Origin: Baylisascaris procyonis
Lineage: Eukaryota > Nematoda > Chromadorea > Rhabditida > Ascarididae
Direction: 5' to 3'
NCBI GenBank assembly: GCA_037389465.1
Contig: JAZARR010000159.1
Coordinates: 4,567,501 to 4,631,500 of the forward strand
DNA: 64,000 nt
Part shown: positions 53,101 to 64,000 of the stretch, in pieces
Numbering within the stretch: position 1 is the first letter of the stretch
How the letters are laid out: every line of letters begins with the position of its first letter
Position numbers and translations under genes: made by a program
The notes under the pieces: model-generated
What the model was told of the DNA's origin: nothing
The model's database searches: none
Seen by the model: only the letters and a program-made list of their open reading frames with translations

Positions 53101-56100
53101 GAAAAACAATCTGTCTTAAAATACCCCACATCATGTAATGCACCTATAAAGTTGTGAACACATCCAAGCGAAGCTTCCAAAAATCCAAATTAGTGAGGAG
53201 AACCGATTCGTTGCGCTGTCAAGTATACATTTAAAGAAGCGTGTTTCATAAATTGGTTGAAACCTATTCAAAAAATTGAGCATAACGGGAATTTCATGTG
53301 CAACATCTTCGGTATTGAAGCAAAACTCAGATATTAACGACCGCCTAAAAAATTAACGTATATATACATATAAGATATACGTATATATGCACATATAAGT
53401 AGATATCTATCCATAGTTGGAGAGGACGGAAAATCAATGAAGTAATGCATATTGCAAAGTGCAAATATAAACACACATAAACAAAGATGAGTCAGATATA
53501 GCAATCAAAAATAAAGCAAGTGAATGTTAGCCGCTCTTGATGAGTCATCGATCTAAAATGCGCTTTTGCATAATTTATTCACATATAGCCTCCATCGCAA
53601 TTCAGCTTCCATTCTGGAAGCTGAATTGGTACAATTGCTCGTTTTTGGTGTTGTATATGCACTATCAGCATATCCATTTGATGTGCAATCAGCTCATCTG
53701 AGACGCATATATCCAGCTCAACCTGGGCTGCCTTTAGTTGTTTTACGCCGTATTGTAATATAAGCCTCTGATAACATAAAATGAGTATAAAAATGACCAT
53801 TTCATACTTCTCAACCCCAAATGCATAGGTATAGAGAATAAATTTACGCATGCCCAAGACTGAGTTGATTTTTGCTTAAAAAACTGTGTTCGACTTTTCC
53901 GACATCCCGCTATCAGAAATATCTCAGTCTGCCCTGTCCGTAGTCAACGTGCGCGTCAATTCCAACCGTCCAAAAGATGTTGCAGTATGAACAATGTATT
54001 TTCGATTTTCGCGTCGTAGGAGCTTGGAATCTAATTCCTGCCGATACCGTTGATGCACCTACTTCAATCTAATTCCTGCCGATACCGTTGATGCACCTAC
54101 TTCAATCTAATTCCTGCCGATACCGTTGATGCACCTACTTCAATCTAATTCCTGCCGATACCGTTGATGCACCTACTTCAATCTAATTCCTGCCGATACC
54201 GTTGATGCACCTACTTCAATCTAATTCCTGCCGATACCGTTGATGCACCTACTTCAATCTAATTCCTGCCGATACCGTTGATGCACCTACTTCAATCTAA
54301 TTCCTGCCGATACCGTTGATGCACCTACTTCAATCTAATTCCTGCCGATACCGTTGATGCACCTACTTCAATCTAATTCCTGCCGATACCGTTGATGCAC
54401 CTACTTCAATCTAATTCCTGCCGATACCGTTGATGCACCTACTTCAATCTAATTCCTGCCGATACCGTTGATGCACCTACTTCAATCTAATTCCTGCCGA
54501 TACCGTTGATGCACCTACTTCAATCTAATTCCTGCCGATACCGTTGATGCACCTACTTCAATCTAATTCCTGCCGATACCGTTGATGCACCTACTTCAAT
54601 CTAATTCCTGCCGATACCGTTGATGCACCTACTTCAATCTAATTCCTGCCGATACCGTTGATGCACCTACTTCAATCTAATTCCTGCCGATACCGTTGAT
54701 GCACCTACTTCAATCTAATTCCTGCCGATACCGTTGATGCACCTACTTCAATCTAATTCCTGCCGATACCGTTGATGCACCTACTTCAATCTAATTCCTG
54801 CCGATACCGTCGATGCACCTACTTCAATCTAATTCCTGCCGATACCGTTGATGCACCTACTTCAATCTAATTCCTGCCGATACCGTTGATGCACCTACTT
54901 CAATCTAATTCCTGCCGATACCGTTGATGCACCTACTTCAATCTAATTCCTGCCGATACCGTTGATGCACCTACTTCAATCTAATTCCTGCCGATACCGT
55001 TGATGCACCTACTTCAATCTAATTCCTGCCGATACCGTTGATGTACCTACTTCAATCTAATTCCTGCCGATACCGTTGATGCACCTACTTCAATCTAATT
55101 CCTGCCGATACCGTCGATGCACCTACTTCAATCTAATTCCTGCCGATACCGTTGATGCACCTACTTCAATCTAATTCCTGCCGATACCGTTGATGCACCT
55201 ACTTCCTCATTTTCTAGACTGCAGCTGAACCGTTTCGATCTCGACACTACTGCTGTAATCATGTGCTAGATGACTCTTTGACAAGACTGTTGCTTTCTGA
55301 ACATTTTGTTCTTTCTTGCCCTTTGTGCTCAGTCAATTTTCGTACCTTTCTGCAATTGGCAACGTCGGAATCAATAAATAAACAAGGAGTGGAGATGAAG
55401 ATGATGGAGAAAGCGGGTATGCGGAGAGGGAGCAGAGACTGGTCTTGAGAGAGGAAAGCGTATGAGTATGGCGAGAAGTATAGGAGACGATGGGATGGAA
55501 GAAAAGCTAAAACATTTTCGATTAAGGTGCCACTCAGTTTTAGCGCTGCTTCGCTCAGAATAGCTCCCCATTCGCTGCAGGAATTGTCTGAATAAAAACA
55601 TTGCAGACAAATATCGTTTCTTTATCTGCTTATTGTTCAAAGTGTCCTACCTTCGTCTTTCATAGTTCTTTCTGAACCTCCCAACCATGGGATATGAATC
55701 ACAGTTTCAGTCTCCAGAAGGCAATGGGAACGGCCCGATGGTTTAACTACTCGAATGCTGCAGCAGTTAAGCGATTATGAGCCGGTGATTCTGATAGGGT
55801 GGTATTTAATATCGGCCGCGTGCCTAAGGAATGGTGTCGATTAAACCGCAAACATACGTAAGCAACACGCAATGGTCGACGGATATGAAAAATGTCACAG
55901 AAGGAAACGAACGCGTTTTGCCAACTCTTATTAATGCAGTATATTTCTTTCAACTCTGCACGGAAATAGTTGTGCTAATACAACGAAGCAAGCTGATACT
56001 GCAGATTATGCCCTTAACGAGATGTAAACATGATGCATCATTAGCACCTCATTGCAGCATGCCAAAATAACCTCAATCGCGTGCAATTTCGGCGAGGACT

Positions 56101-59100
56101 TGCTGAAAACTAATAGTGCTCTAAGAAATACAGCTTAAGGACTCAAAAGAAAACTTTCTGCACAAACGACAAACGTTCTTGAAAGTGGTGATAATCAGCG
56201 AGTAGTAATTCTAAAAAATTACCGCATAAATTCGGTAATTCGGTGAAAACCAATAGTGGTCTAAATGCAGATTGAGGACTTTCTGCACAAACGACAAACC
56301 GTTCTTGAAAGTGGTGATATAATTTCAAAAAAAAAAAAAAAAAAAAAAATGGCGTCCATTCAAATGGAAACGATCCTTGTTGATTTTCTAAAGAGGCTGA
56401 AAGAGGCCATGTTGTGACGATAGTGCTTTTGTTGGAAAGTGCACTTATGCTTCCTTATTTTTCAATCCAAAACGCTTCTGAGCGCTCCTTTGACCAATAT
56501 TTCTGAAGGTGCCTCATACGTTTTGGCGTCGATCAAAAAAGAACTTCTGCCAACTATCACAAGCCCGATTATTAAGTGAAATGATGGATCAGTCGTGGTT
56601 CGGGTAGTGTTCAGATATGATGGAATGGGGTCAGTTTTCTGTATTCAGTAGGAGCATTTTGAGCCAAGAAACGGCCGCGACAAATGAACGCACACCATTT
56701 CTAATTAGAAGGCGGTCAGCGGAAACAAGTGCAACTAAAAATCATACCTGAGTCCAGGATCCAAATATAACTTTAAAATCTCGTGGCCAGGTACAAGCCA
56801 TGATACCAAAGCCGTTACAATCACAATCACCGAGCCTACCGCGTCGCTTAGCACGTGTAAGAAAACACCTCGCATATTCAACTGAGCCGACATTCCTGAA
56901 TGCACTTTTTAATCTATGCAACGAAGAAGTCACCGCAAACGAAAGCAAGATCAAACTAAATATTAAGCAGCGAGAAAAGTGATGCATAACAAAGTGAAAA
57001 ATTTGAAATCTTCGCTAGCAAGGTGAACAGTTAAAACCTTATCTGAAACAACCAACTAAACCTGACAAATCGTCCAGCAGGAAATACCTCCGCTCAGATA
57101 TTTCATAAAACTCACTTGCGTACCTTTGAGGGCAATTAAGGAATAATTCGAAGCAGAACACTGATAGACTGTTAGGTGGAGTCTAAAATTAAAACGCTTT
57201 CAAAAGCCGTGACCTATTTCTCTGGTATTGACACACCTTCAGAAGACGGTACGCTGCTCTTCACTCTAAAATAATATCAGCAGCACAGGGCACTTTCACA
57301 TTATTCACATCCATAAAACATTCAGATGAACCGATTTTTTGATCCCATTTCGGAATGTCGTAGAAGAATACCTCGTTTCCTCTTCGATTTGGTTTTTGCT
57401 CTCGCATCCGCTCCCTCAGTCAAGTCCGAGTCTGCCTCAGCCAAGTCACTTTGCATATCATCATTCAGTTGGGCCAGCGCCATGGCTCCCTCCTTGAAAC
57501 TTTGTTACTTAAACCTAACTCACTGAAATTTGCAATTCACTGCCCTCTTATAACGCTAACAACAAAATCGAGAAATTCTCTTGCAGGTCACTATTACTTC
57601 GAAAGTTAATATCGGTAACGCACTCTTCACCGTATGTATGGCACAATGCGCGCAGAGAGGAACTATTCGCTTCTTAGCCGGAATCCCAATCGACTTCACT
57701 CCCAACATTTTTCATTACGTACCAATTGCAGTAAAGACCTTCGGAGAACAAATTTTTCCTCCATGAAAAGCATATTCAACGAAAACTGTCTATCTGTACT
57801 AAAATATCCTCGCAATATCAGAAAATATGGTTTCTTATTTCTTATGCAATCTCCATATTATGATGCAAATTTTCGCTCAGCTTCTATTCCTGCATTTGGC
57901 ACACTAAATAAACATCATGGCGGTGTATTTAGTGTGCCAAACCGATGCATCCACATTTCTTACTGAAGTCAAATTCACATGCAGAAGTTGGGCAAAGACG
58001 CACTATTTGCAACATATTGATTGAAATCATTTGTCTCATTTAAAACATAACGCTCAAACATACCTGATGAGAAGACATAAGGTGCTGACTCTCGAAGCCG
58101 TCGATGGTAACATGAGTCTGGCGTCGAGCAGAACGTGGCTTTAAAGGCGCATCCTGCTGACTATCTGCATGTGAGTGCGAGTGACCTTAATATGAACAAT
58201 ATTTCATAAGCATGTCGTTTAAAACAACAAAACAATGCTTATTGCACTATAGAAAAAAAAACATTTTTTAGATTCCATATTTCAAGCATCAATTCTGAAA
58301 CTTTTCTCTTTTCTCTTATAGATAGTATCAATTTAACGAACAAAATCAAGACAATTCAATCAATCTCTCTCGCATGAAAGCTATCAAATGGCTCCCTGAA
58401 CGAGTTCACTGGAGTTGCATCACTCATATCTTTGCGTAGAAGACGGTGTAGATGAGGCAGCGTACGCTAAATTTAAGGCGTGAGGTGGCGGATATTTGTA
58501 AGTGACAAAAAATTTGCAGCAAAGGAAAGCATGACAAATATTCATTACGGCATGAAAAGTAAATATTTGGGCGAAGAGAAAAAAAATGAGCGTTTGGCCA
58601 CAGTGATACAAATATGAAACCTCCTCCCATATTTGTTATGGTCACCTGCTTTGAGGCAGCACGTACGAAGCATTCCTATACTTTGAAAATTTTCTACTAA
58701 GCACTTTCCTCATAAAATTTTCGAACCGTCTAAATACGTCTTCCTTTACAGCAAGAAAAGTCCGATGAGTTGACGTTTTCGACAAATCCGATTAGGGATT
58801 TCCTTTCAATAACAGTTGGCGAATGCGGTAGGGCGAATGGCGCAGTAAACCCTAATGTTGCTTCGAAAACAAATTTCGTTCCGAATCACACGAATCTCGG
58901 AGATCCTTCCAGTCCACCCCGTAGTCCGCAAAATTCAAGAACCGCGAACAGCTTCGTAGACAAGTGATTTTTTAAGCCCCAAATCTGGGGGCAACGGAAC
59001 AACATAGCACCCCGAATTTCGTTCGCGATCCATGGCTTTTAAAGGACCGACACTCAAAATTTGTTCACTTTATTGAGTTCAGGACAAAGTTCCCTCCGTT

Positions 59101-61210
59101 TTCGTGAAATCGGAATTCGGTAAACGATACAAAATAATGGTGAATAGGGTTATTTACTGCAGAAAAAGGCGTGACATGAGATTTAATATGGTTTTCTGAA
59201 TCGCAATCAACGGGGGGCTGCGATCTACTTGAATATCAATCAGTCGGGTGGCACTTGAGTGTTTTCCTTGAAACATACAGTACCAAAGCTGAACGCGACG
59301 ACAGTTGAAAAAATTGAGCAGAGATAACTAGACATTTTCCGGCATCAGTTCTTCGCTAGAACTACGATAAATTCCTTAAGTGACAACGTTCCCAATGTGG
59401 CTTATGTTAAATCTTACTTACGAACGGCATAAAGTGCTGATAAATGCTCACAGGTTCTAAGTGTACCATGTAATTTCAGGTCCCCGAAAACAGTACAATA
59501 AAAATGGTCCGATTCTAGCGGTCTTTGAAAAACATTTCAGTGCCATTGCACTTTGGAGTAACGAACGGCAACACTAGTGGAGAGGCACTGGACGCATACA
59601 CACAACGAAAAAGCTTTCCTTACTATACTTCTCCTTTGTTGTTCCTTCGTGCCTTTCTCCCTTTACATTATTTTTCCCTAGTTCGTTACATTCAATTAAT
59701 GCTGCCACAAAATTTAAGTTTGCAGGATCGATGTAAAGTAATGCACAAGTAACGGGACGAGAATAAACGCATAGAGGCATTACTGCTTGATTGTTGTTCG
59801 AGTCATATGAACAGTACGGATCACAATCGCTAGCACGTGTTGCAGTGCCTTTTAAAAATCTGATAAAACAAAAAGAGACGTACTATGAAACATGAACATT
59901 CCAATGAGATTAATGAGGAGACCAATACTGCCGACGACGAGCACATGACGTGGCTCCTTGATCTTTTCGGGTTCGACGAGCCTTGTCAACGATTCAATTG
60001 CGATTGAAAAACAAAGAGCCAACAAGAATACACCGTTAATAAGTGCGCCTAACACTTCAGCACGCACCCAACCGAATGTGTTCTTTTTTGATGAACGTTC
60101 TGACATCTACAATTCAACATTTTCACCATTACAAAATAGGCCTTGTTAAGCACTGTATGATATTCGCCTAGGAAAAAAGATTTCTCAAATTTCGACAGCT
60201 TATTTAATAAATCTTTTTTCTTACTGAAAACATGGAACGATTCTATTTTACCACCATTTTACCCGTAAGACGATATTTTCTTTTGCTTTCATTTGAAATT
60301 TCATCCACCTCATGGAGGTCTCTTTCAATGACAACTATTTTCCTTCTTATCTTCTTGCACCCTCTCATCTCGCCGCTCATTCCCTACTTGCTCCTCCCAT
60401 GAGATAAACAAACCTCGTCGTAAGGCAATGTGAATTTCTGTGTAGGTGAAGGAACGGAAATGGTTCCGCTAAGGATAGTTTCCTAAGTGGTTCCTCTCTA
60501 AGTATGTTCCTGTCAATCAGAAATCAGCAAAATCGATACCTTGAGGCAGACAAATGCGATAAGGAGTGCCAAGACATCACTGAGCATATGGAACGAATCT
60601 GCGATAAGTGCCATCGAATGGGATAGATAGCCACATACCATCTCGACGGCGAAGAATGCGAACGTCATGGACAGCATAATAATCATACGTGTACCCCTTG
60701 TCATTGATGCCTTCTTTTTGGTTTTTCGAGAGCAGCCACTCTCTTTGGTCGCCTCCTTCTTTGAAGTTATTGTATTACCCATTGCCAATCCTTGAAAATA
60801 AAGGTGATGCACGCTATGCCTAAAACAATACTATACATGCACTCCAATATTCCTTATCTCTTATTCTACCTCGTGTCATTGTTACCTCAATAAAACTCAA
60901 CATATTTTATTCTGCATAACGCAGCAGCAAACATAACTTCTGCTGCTCGCTTAATCACCGAAAACAATTTGACGAGTGTTGAAATCAAATGAAGAATAAA
61001 TAACGTGCGCTGTATTATAACACGCGTTGCTGCTATAAATAACGTGTTATAAATAATGATCAATAATCTACGATTTGTACACTCCAATTACAAAAAATAA
61101 AAATAAAAAATGAAATAAACGGTCGACGAACCATTCATGAAACGCGTATTCGCTCCTTCTTCCTGTTCAATTTTCAGAGGAAGATGGTCGTCGGCATCAT
61201 TTGTCGTCAT
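50157..61210 (-). CDS. cdf-1: ZnT1/CDF-1-type zinc transporter (cation diffusion facilitator), multi-exon
   Basis: CDF proteins move zinc out of the cytoplasm; ZnT1/CDF-1 acts at the plasma membrane. Exons in transcript order: 61210-61132, 60790-60540, 60106-59884, 58185-58064, 56881-56748, 53098-52975, 50363-50157. All phases match and the total is 1140 nt (379 residues). It starts MTTNDADDHLPLK, and the first hydrophobic helices contain MVCGYLSHSMALIADSFHMLSD with HxxxD in TM2. FGWVRAEVLGALINGVFLLA follows. The TM4-5 loop is short and His-bearing (FHSHSHSHADS). LNMRGVFLHVLSDAVGSV carries HxxxD in TM5, then LILMQTTP and a cytosolic domain with VHEFHVWRL and HSTTIQPEF. FGW, LNMRGVFLHVL and TTIQPEF point to the ZnT1 branch rather than ZnT2/3/8. 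The last exon is open to TAA at 50157, but a GTTCAT after PEFSE could be a donor to an unseen Cys-rich tail exon. A longer N-terminus starting at 61297 is open but less likely. Confidence 0.94.
51130..51640 (+). mobile_element. Degenerate RTE-like LINE relic
   Basis: Broken plus-strand frames carry reverse-transcriptase remnants: SGLQFNL near 51210 and, near 51540-51630, APMDL and PGRPRTRWE. The last is the characteristic [RP]GRP-x-TRW tail of endonuclease/reverse-transcriptase proteins of the RTE type. Stops and frameshifts interrupt every part. It lies in the last intron of cdf-1 in the opposite orientation. Confidence 0.5.
52975..53098 (-). other. cdf-1: cdf-1 exon encoding TM6 and the start of the cytosolic domain
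   Basis: This short exon follows TTTTTCAG. It reads SLLMVLLLVASTFPLVRE (TM6) and LILMQTTPGFIEVGQLE, the CDF signature that links the membrane part to the C-terminal domain. It ends in phase 0 at GTGTCT and continues at 50363 with IDGVLAVHEFHVW. The 2.6-kb intron that follows contains a LINE relic. Confidence 0.9.
53890..55262 (+). mobile_element. LINE (non-LTR retrotransposon) 3' fragment hosting the 38-bp array
   Basis: The left flank of the array reads FRVVGAWN and enters the unit in frame (NLIPADTVDAPTS). The right flank continues in frame from the last copy as SFSRLQLNRFDLDT. The pattern RVV-x-x-WN-x-LP, then Asp/Val/Ala-Pro and a Leu/Phe-rich tail, is the usual C-terminus of non-LTR reverse-transcriptase proteins. 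With one unit instead of 31, the protein reads straight through. Further upstream the frame is broken. Plus orientation, inside a cdf-1 intron. Confidence 0.65.
54028..55205 (+). repeat. Minisatellite: 31 tandem copies of a 38-bp unit
   Basis: The unit begins AATCTAATTCCTGCCGATAC. The array is 1178 bp, exactly 31 x 38. Copies are almost identical; the few changes seen are GTTGATG to GTCGATG (near 54808 and 55113) and GCACC to GTACC (near 55042). The unit length is not a multiple of three. One copy reads NLIPADTVDAPTS, and each tandem junction then runs into TAA in that frame. Confidence 0.98.
56101..56320. repeat. Diverged direct duplication of about 80-100 bp
   Basis: The sequence from TGAAAACTAATAGTGCTCTA (about 56104) to GTGGTGATA (about 56192) recurs from about 56244 to 56320 with small gaps; the shared core TTTCTGCACAAACGACAAAC is identical. 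A poly-A run follows the second copy. It sits in a cdf-1 intron. Confidence 0.85.
56327..56349. repeat. Poly-A run (23 bases)
   Basis: An uninterrupted A run directly after the second copy of the 56.1-kb duplication. It could be the tail of a retroposed sequence on the plus strand, or slippage. Confidence 0.95.
58064..58185 (-). other. cdf-1: cdf-1 exon encoding the His-rich cytosolic loop
   Basis: This 122-nt exon supplies the loop between TM4 and TM5: SHSHSHADSQQ, then a basic stretch (KPRSARRQTHV) and LMSSHQ. Only a short His-Ser run is present, compared with the long His repeats of many CDF loops. It has a TTAAG acceptor and GTATGT donor, and joins in phase to FMFH upstream and LNMRG downstream. 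Confidence 0.9.
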
Positions 61211-61299
61211 TACCGTACCTATAAAAACATCATGCTCTCGTTCGTCAGTCTTGCAAGCCTGAATATGTAAGATGGATAGTAAAAGATGTAGATCCACGA

Positions 61300-64000
61300 A
61301 ATTATATTAATCTATATTACCCAATATTCCCTACTTATTGTTCAACAAAGATTTAGAGAGTTGCTGAAATCATATAGAAATAGACACAGACAGAACTCCA
61401 AAACTGACAAAGGAAGATGTGTTAGCTTGTGTGACACATCAATGACAAATAAAACAACAGCGGAATTACGCAATATGTCGATGGTTATTAATGCACACAC
61501 CATCAAACCAACATTGAAAATTCGTTTGACTTAGGTGTGAGTGGTGTCTTTTTTATCAACAGATGGGACAACGCTGACGTTGAGATAGATTCAGAAAATC
61601 GTGCTAAACAGTGATTACGCGCTTGAAGAGACTGATGGGCGACATATGTATATCCACAATGAAATGCTTAAGCAACAACACGTCGAACTGTGATTCTTTT
61701 TTGCGGTCACAGCTATCGAAAACCTCTGAACTACTGTAGTCGTTCTGCGACCGCACGAACTTTGTTGGCTCCCGGAGAACACCGGTTGCTGACATTTCTG
61801 GTGAGAGAAGTAAAAGGTTTGCGTAAAAGTAGGGCGGGAGGGTTGGGATGGAGGGTGGCTAGTGAGAGCGGGGAGGCAACGGTAAGGGGGGGAGGAGGGA
61901 AATGGGTAGGGAGGGAGAGGGGGGGGAGGAAGTGTGGTGGAGACTGAGGTGTACGCTAAGGAGTGCTAGCGTCATAATAGTGAAATAGATGTGCCTAATC
62001 ATTTACACCGCGTTCCGGATGTGAACAAAACAAAGGTTGGAGGAATGCGATGGGAAAGTGAACAATTGTGCAGTCACAACACGAACAAGTGAGACGCGAA
62101 AACATGTTAAGAACCAATCTTCAGTAACATATGAACGGCAGAGATTTTCAAGGATCACTTCCTAAACAATACAATGCAACTATACGGCCACGTCTCGATT
62201 TTGCCTCACCAAAACTTGAAACTTCTTATCGTGAAGTTTACAACCTATTCGAGGTTACCATTCCTGGCATCAGGTTCTACCAATGGGATCATGTGATTCG
62301 AGATCATTGAATCTATAAAATCATAAATAATCTCGAGGAAGATTGTATTAATAATTTTAACTGACTGTTCTTCTAATATGTAGAAACTGTTTATTTAAAC
62401 AAAGGGATGAAACTGCGAGTAGAGATGAAATGACGGAGCTACAAAAAGGTTTCGGTCTGAATCTTTATGTGTCATACTTGGCGTGGATGAGCATCTTCAG
62501 AGCACTTCCGGCGGTCATTAGGACCTAATAATTGGACATATACGAAGTGCTTAGATAGTGAGTTATGACAACGGAACTCAGCAAAACGGAGCGAGATTAA
62601 TGTATGAGAGAAGTGATAAGGATACTGGGAATGAGATAGCAAGAGAACTTTTATGAAGAAAATGAAGGCAAGAAAAAATTGATTGAAGGCAGAAAAAAAT
62701 GTACGAGTAATAAACAGCAATAAGAGCTGTGCAGGCAGTGAAGACGATGTCTACCTTAATAACAGCGGTATTGAGACTGCTCTTGAGGCTTTCACCTTGC
62801 CTCTGTGGCCGTTATGAACCTATCCATAAGCAGTGGAAATATGAAAAAAGATATAGAATGATGCATGCGATTTACTACAATGTACTAAGCATGACTTAAC
62901 TAAGATTCTATGAAGTCAGCCGGAACAGACGCAATAAGCGTAGTCGTACCATGTTACTTCCGTAACGTTAAGGCGATATCAATTGATAACGAAAGTAAAA
63001 TTCATATAAATGGCTTTCGAGTGGTAAAATAAGTGATAGTTTTCGAGGAATAAATAGATAGTTGTAAGGTAGATGGTAATTGAGTTCTTAGTAGATTTTA
63101 CCGCCTTTCTGATACACTGATAACAAACCAAAATTTGTCTTAGCACTTTAAATTTTGAACCGATAAGTAAAATAAACATCGAGCTGACAAACCTCAGTTT
63201 ATTTCTAAACTTAGTAATCGATCGAACGCAGTAAGTTCACTATGAGTTGAAACTTTTTCTAATAAATAAAAGAATTAATGCACATAAATTTTCATTTATA
63301 TCCGTCCGAAAGTGACTACATTGAGAATAAATGGCATTTATCAACAAAAATTACCGTTTTGATCGATATATCAATATATTAACAAAGCGTGAATATATTG
63401 TAAAGAAGTTCCTTTGACTTATGAGGTCCCTATTATTGCACTTTCTGCAATGACCGCAAAGTAGACAGTTGCAATGTTATATATAATCGTTATAAAAATT
63501 CGTACAAATTCAATTAAGGATCGAATTTTGAATTGCGATTTACGATGTTGTAAGCAAAGATTAGAACAACAACTCCAATCTATTAGCTTATGATGCAATA
63601 AAAGATTTTTTCACTGACAGGAAGCGAAATTAATGCAAAATTTGAATATTGCTGGTGATCGCATTACATAGGTGACGAACATATGAAAGCATTAAATGAG
63701 AACGTTGTCTACTTGTCGTTTGATAAGCTTATAAGAAATAAGCATAGAACACTTTACTAGTGGTAAAAACTTATGTGATATGTAATTCGGATTTATTAAA
63801 AGTTTAAAGCAATCAGCCGAAGCAATATTCTTGACATTTGTAAAGTTATTTCAGAACAGTTGATATTTAAGAACACATTGAAGTGTTAGCGTTTCCTAAT
63901 ATTATTGCAATAGTTGTAGGAATATAATAGTAGAGAAGGAATTATTTTGTGTAGTGCAAGGGAATCAGGCTTAATTGAGAAAAATTATGCACCTACAATA
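61300..64000. other. Region upstream of cdf-1, no gene recognised
   Basis: It contains a purine/G-rich tract at about 61830-61935 with several GGGGG runs on the plus strand, able in principle to form G-quadruplexes, lying about 0.6 kb upstream of the cdf-1 start. The remainder is AT-rich. Promoter elements of cdf-1 would be expected here, but none can be named from sequence alone. Confidence 0.4.

Noticed and set aside
53579..53857. Minus-strand 92-codon ORF in a cdf-1 intron, same strand as the gene
   Set aside because: The phases of the flanking exons (56748 and 53098; 52975 and 50363) join perfectly without it, it lies outside the path, and its sequence has no CDF features.
54028..55205. 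The 38-bp array considered as a CRISPR array
   Set aside because: Copies are contiguous with no unique spacers, and the setting is eukaryotic with LINE flanks.

Overview
The window looks like nuclear DNA of a nematode, most likely a clade V parasite of the hookworm/strongylid type. It is AT-rich, with small phase-consistent exons (50-250 bp), introns of about 0.2-4 kb with TTTCAG-like acceptors, degenerate non-LTR retrotransposon pieces and long TA microsatellites. The species call is inference. No operon of bacterial type, tRNA, rRNA, CRISPR array or virus was seen.

Two protein-coding genes can be read through almost exon by exon, both on the minus strand. The first (about 20.4-33.2 kb, possibly from 34.5 kb) is an M13/neprilysin-family zinc metallopeptidase. 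At least 16 exons join with matching phases and include the HEISH zinc site, the GENIADNGG zinc/catalytic motif, the GHSPHRYRV segment and the terminal CTLW. The second (50.2-61.2 kb) is a six-helix cation diffusion facilitator of the ZnT1/CDF-1 type. Its seven exons sum to exactly 380 codons including the stop, with an HxxxD zinc site in both TM2 and TM5.

At about 8.9-16.7 kb on the plus strand there is a run of open, spliceable exons (8931-10389 and 10514-13950, plus a 54-residue ORF at 16487-16651) that I cannot assign to a family. They may be one large helical protein or two neighbouring genes. Weaker minus-strand exon candidates lie at 17.2-17.7 kb.

The rest is intergenic or intronic. 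The cdf-1 introns hold two independent LINE remnants. In one, a single 38-bp piece of the reverse-transcriptase 3' end has been amplified to exactly 31 tandem copies (54028-55205). A decayed helicase-like fragment lies near 38.3 kb, and several small tandem, inverted and duplicated repeats are scattered through the window. The strongest unusual points are the retrotransposon-born 38-bp array, a perfect 20-bp-arm hairpin 17 nt after the peptidase stop codon, an Asn-to-Asp change in the peptidase's substrate-binding motif, and the unassigned multi-exon plus-strand gene(s).
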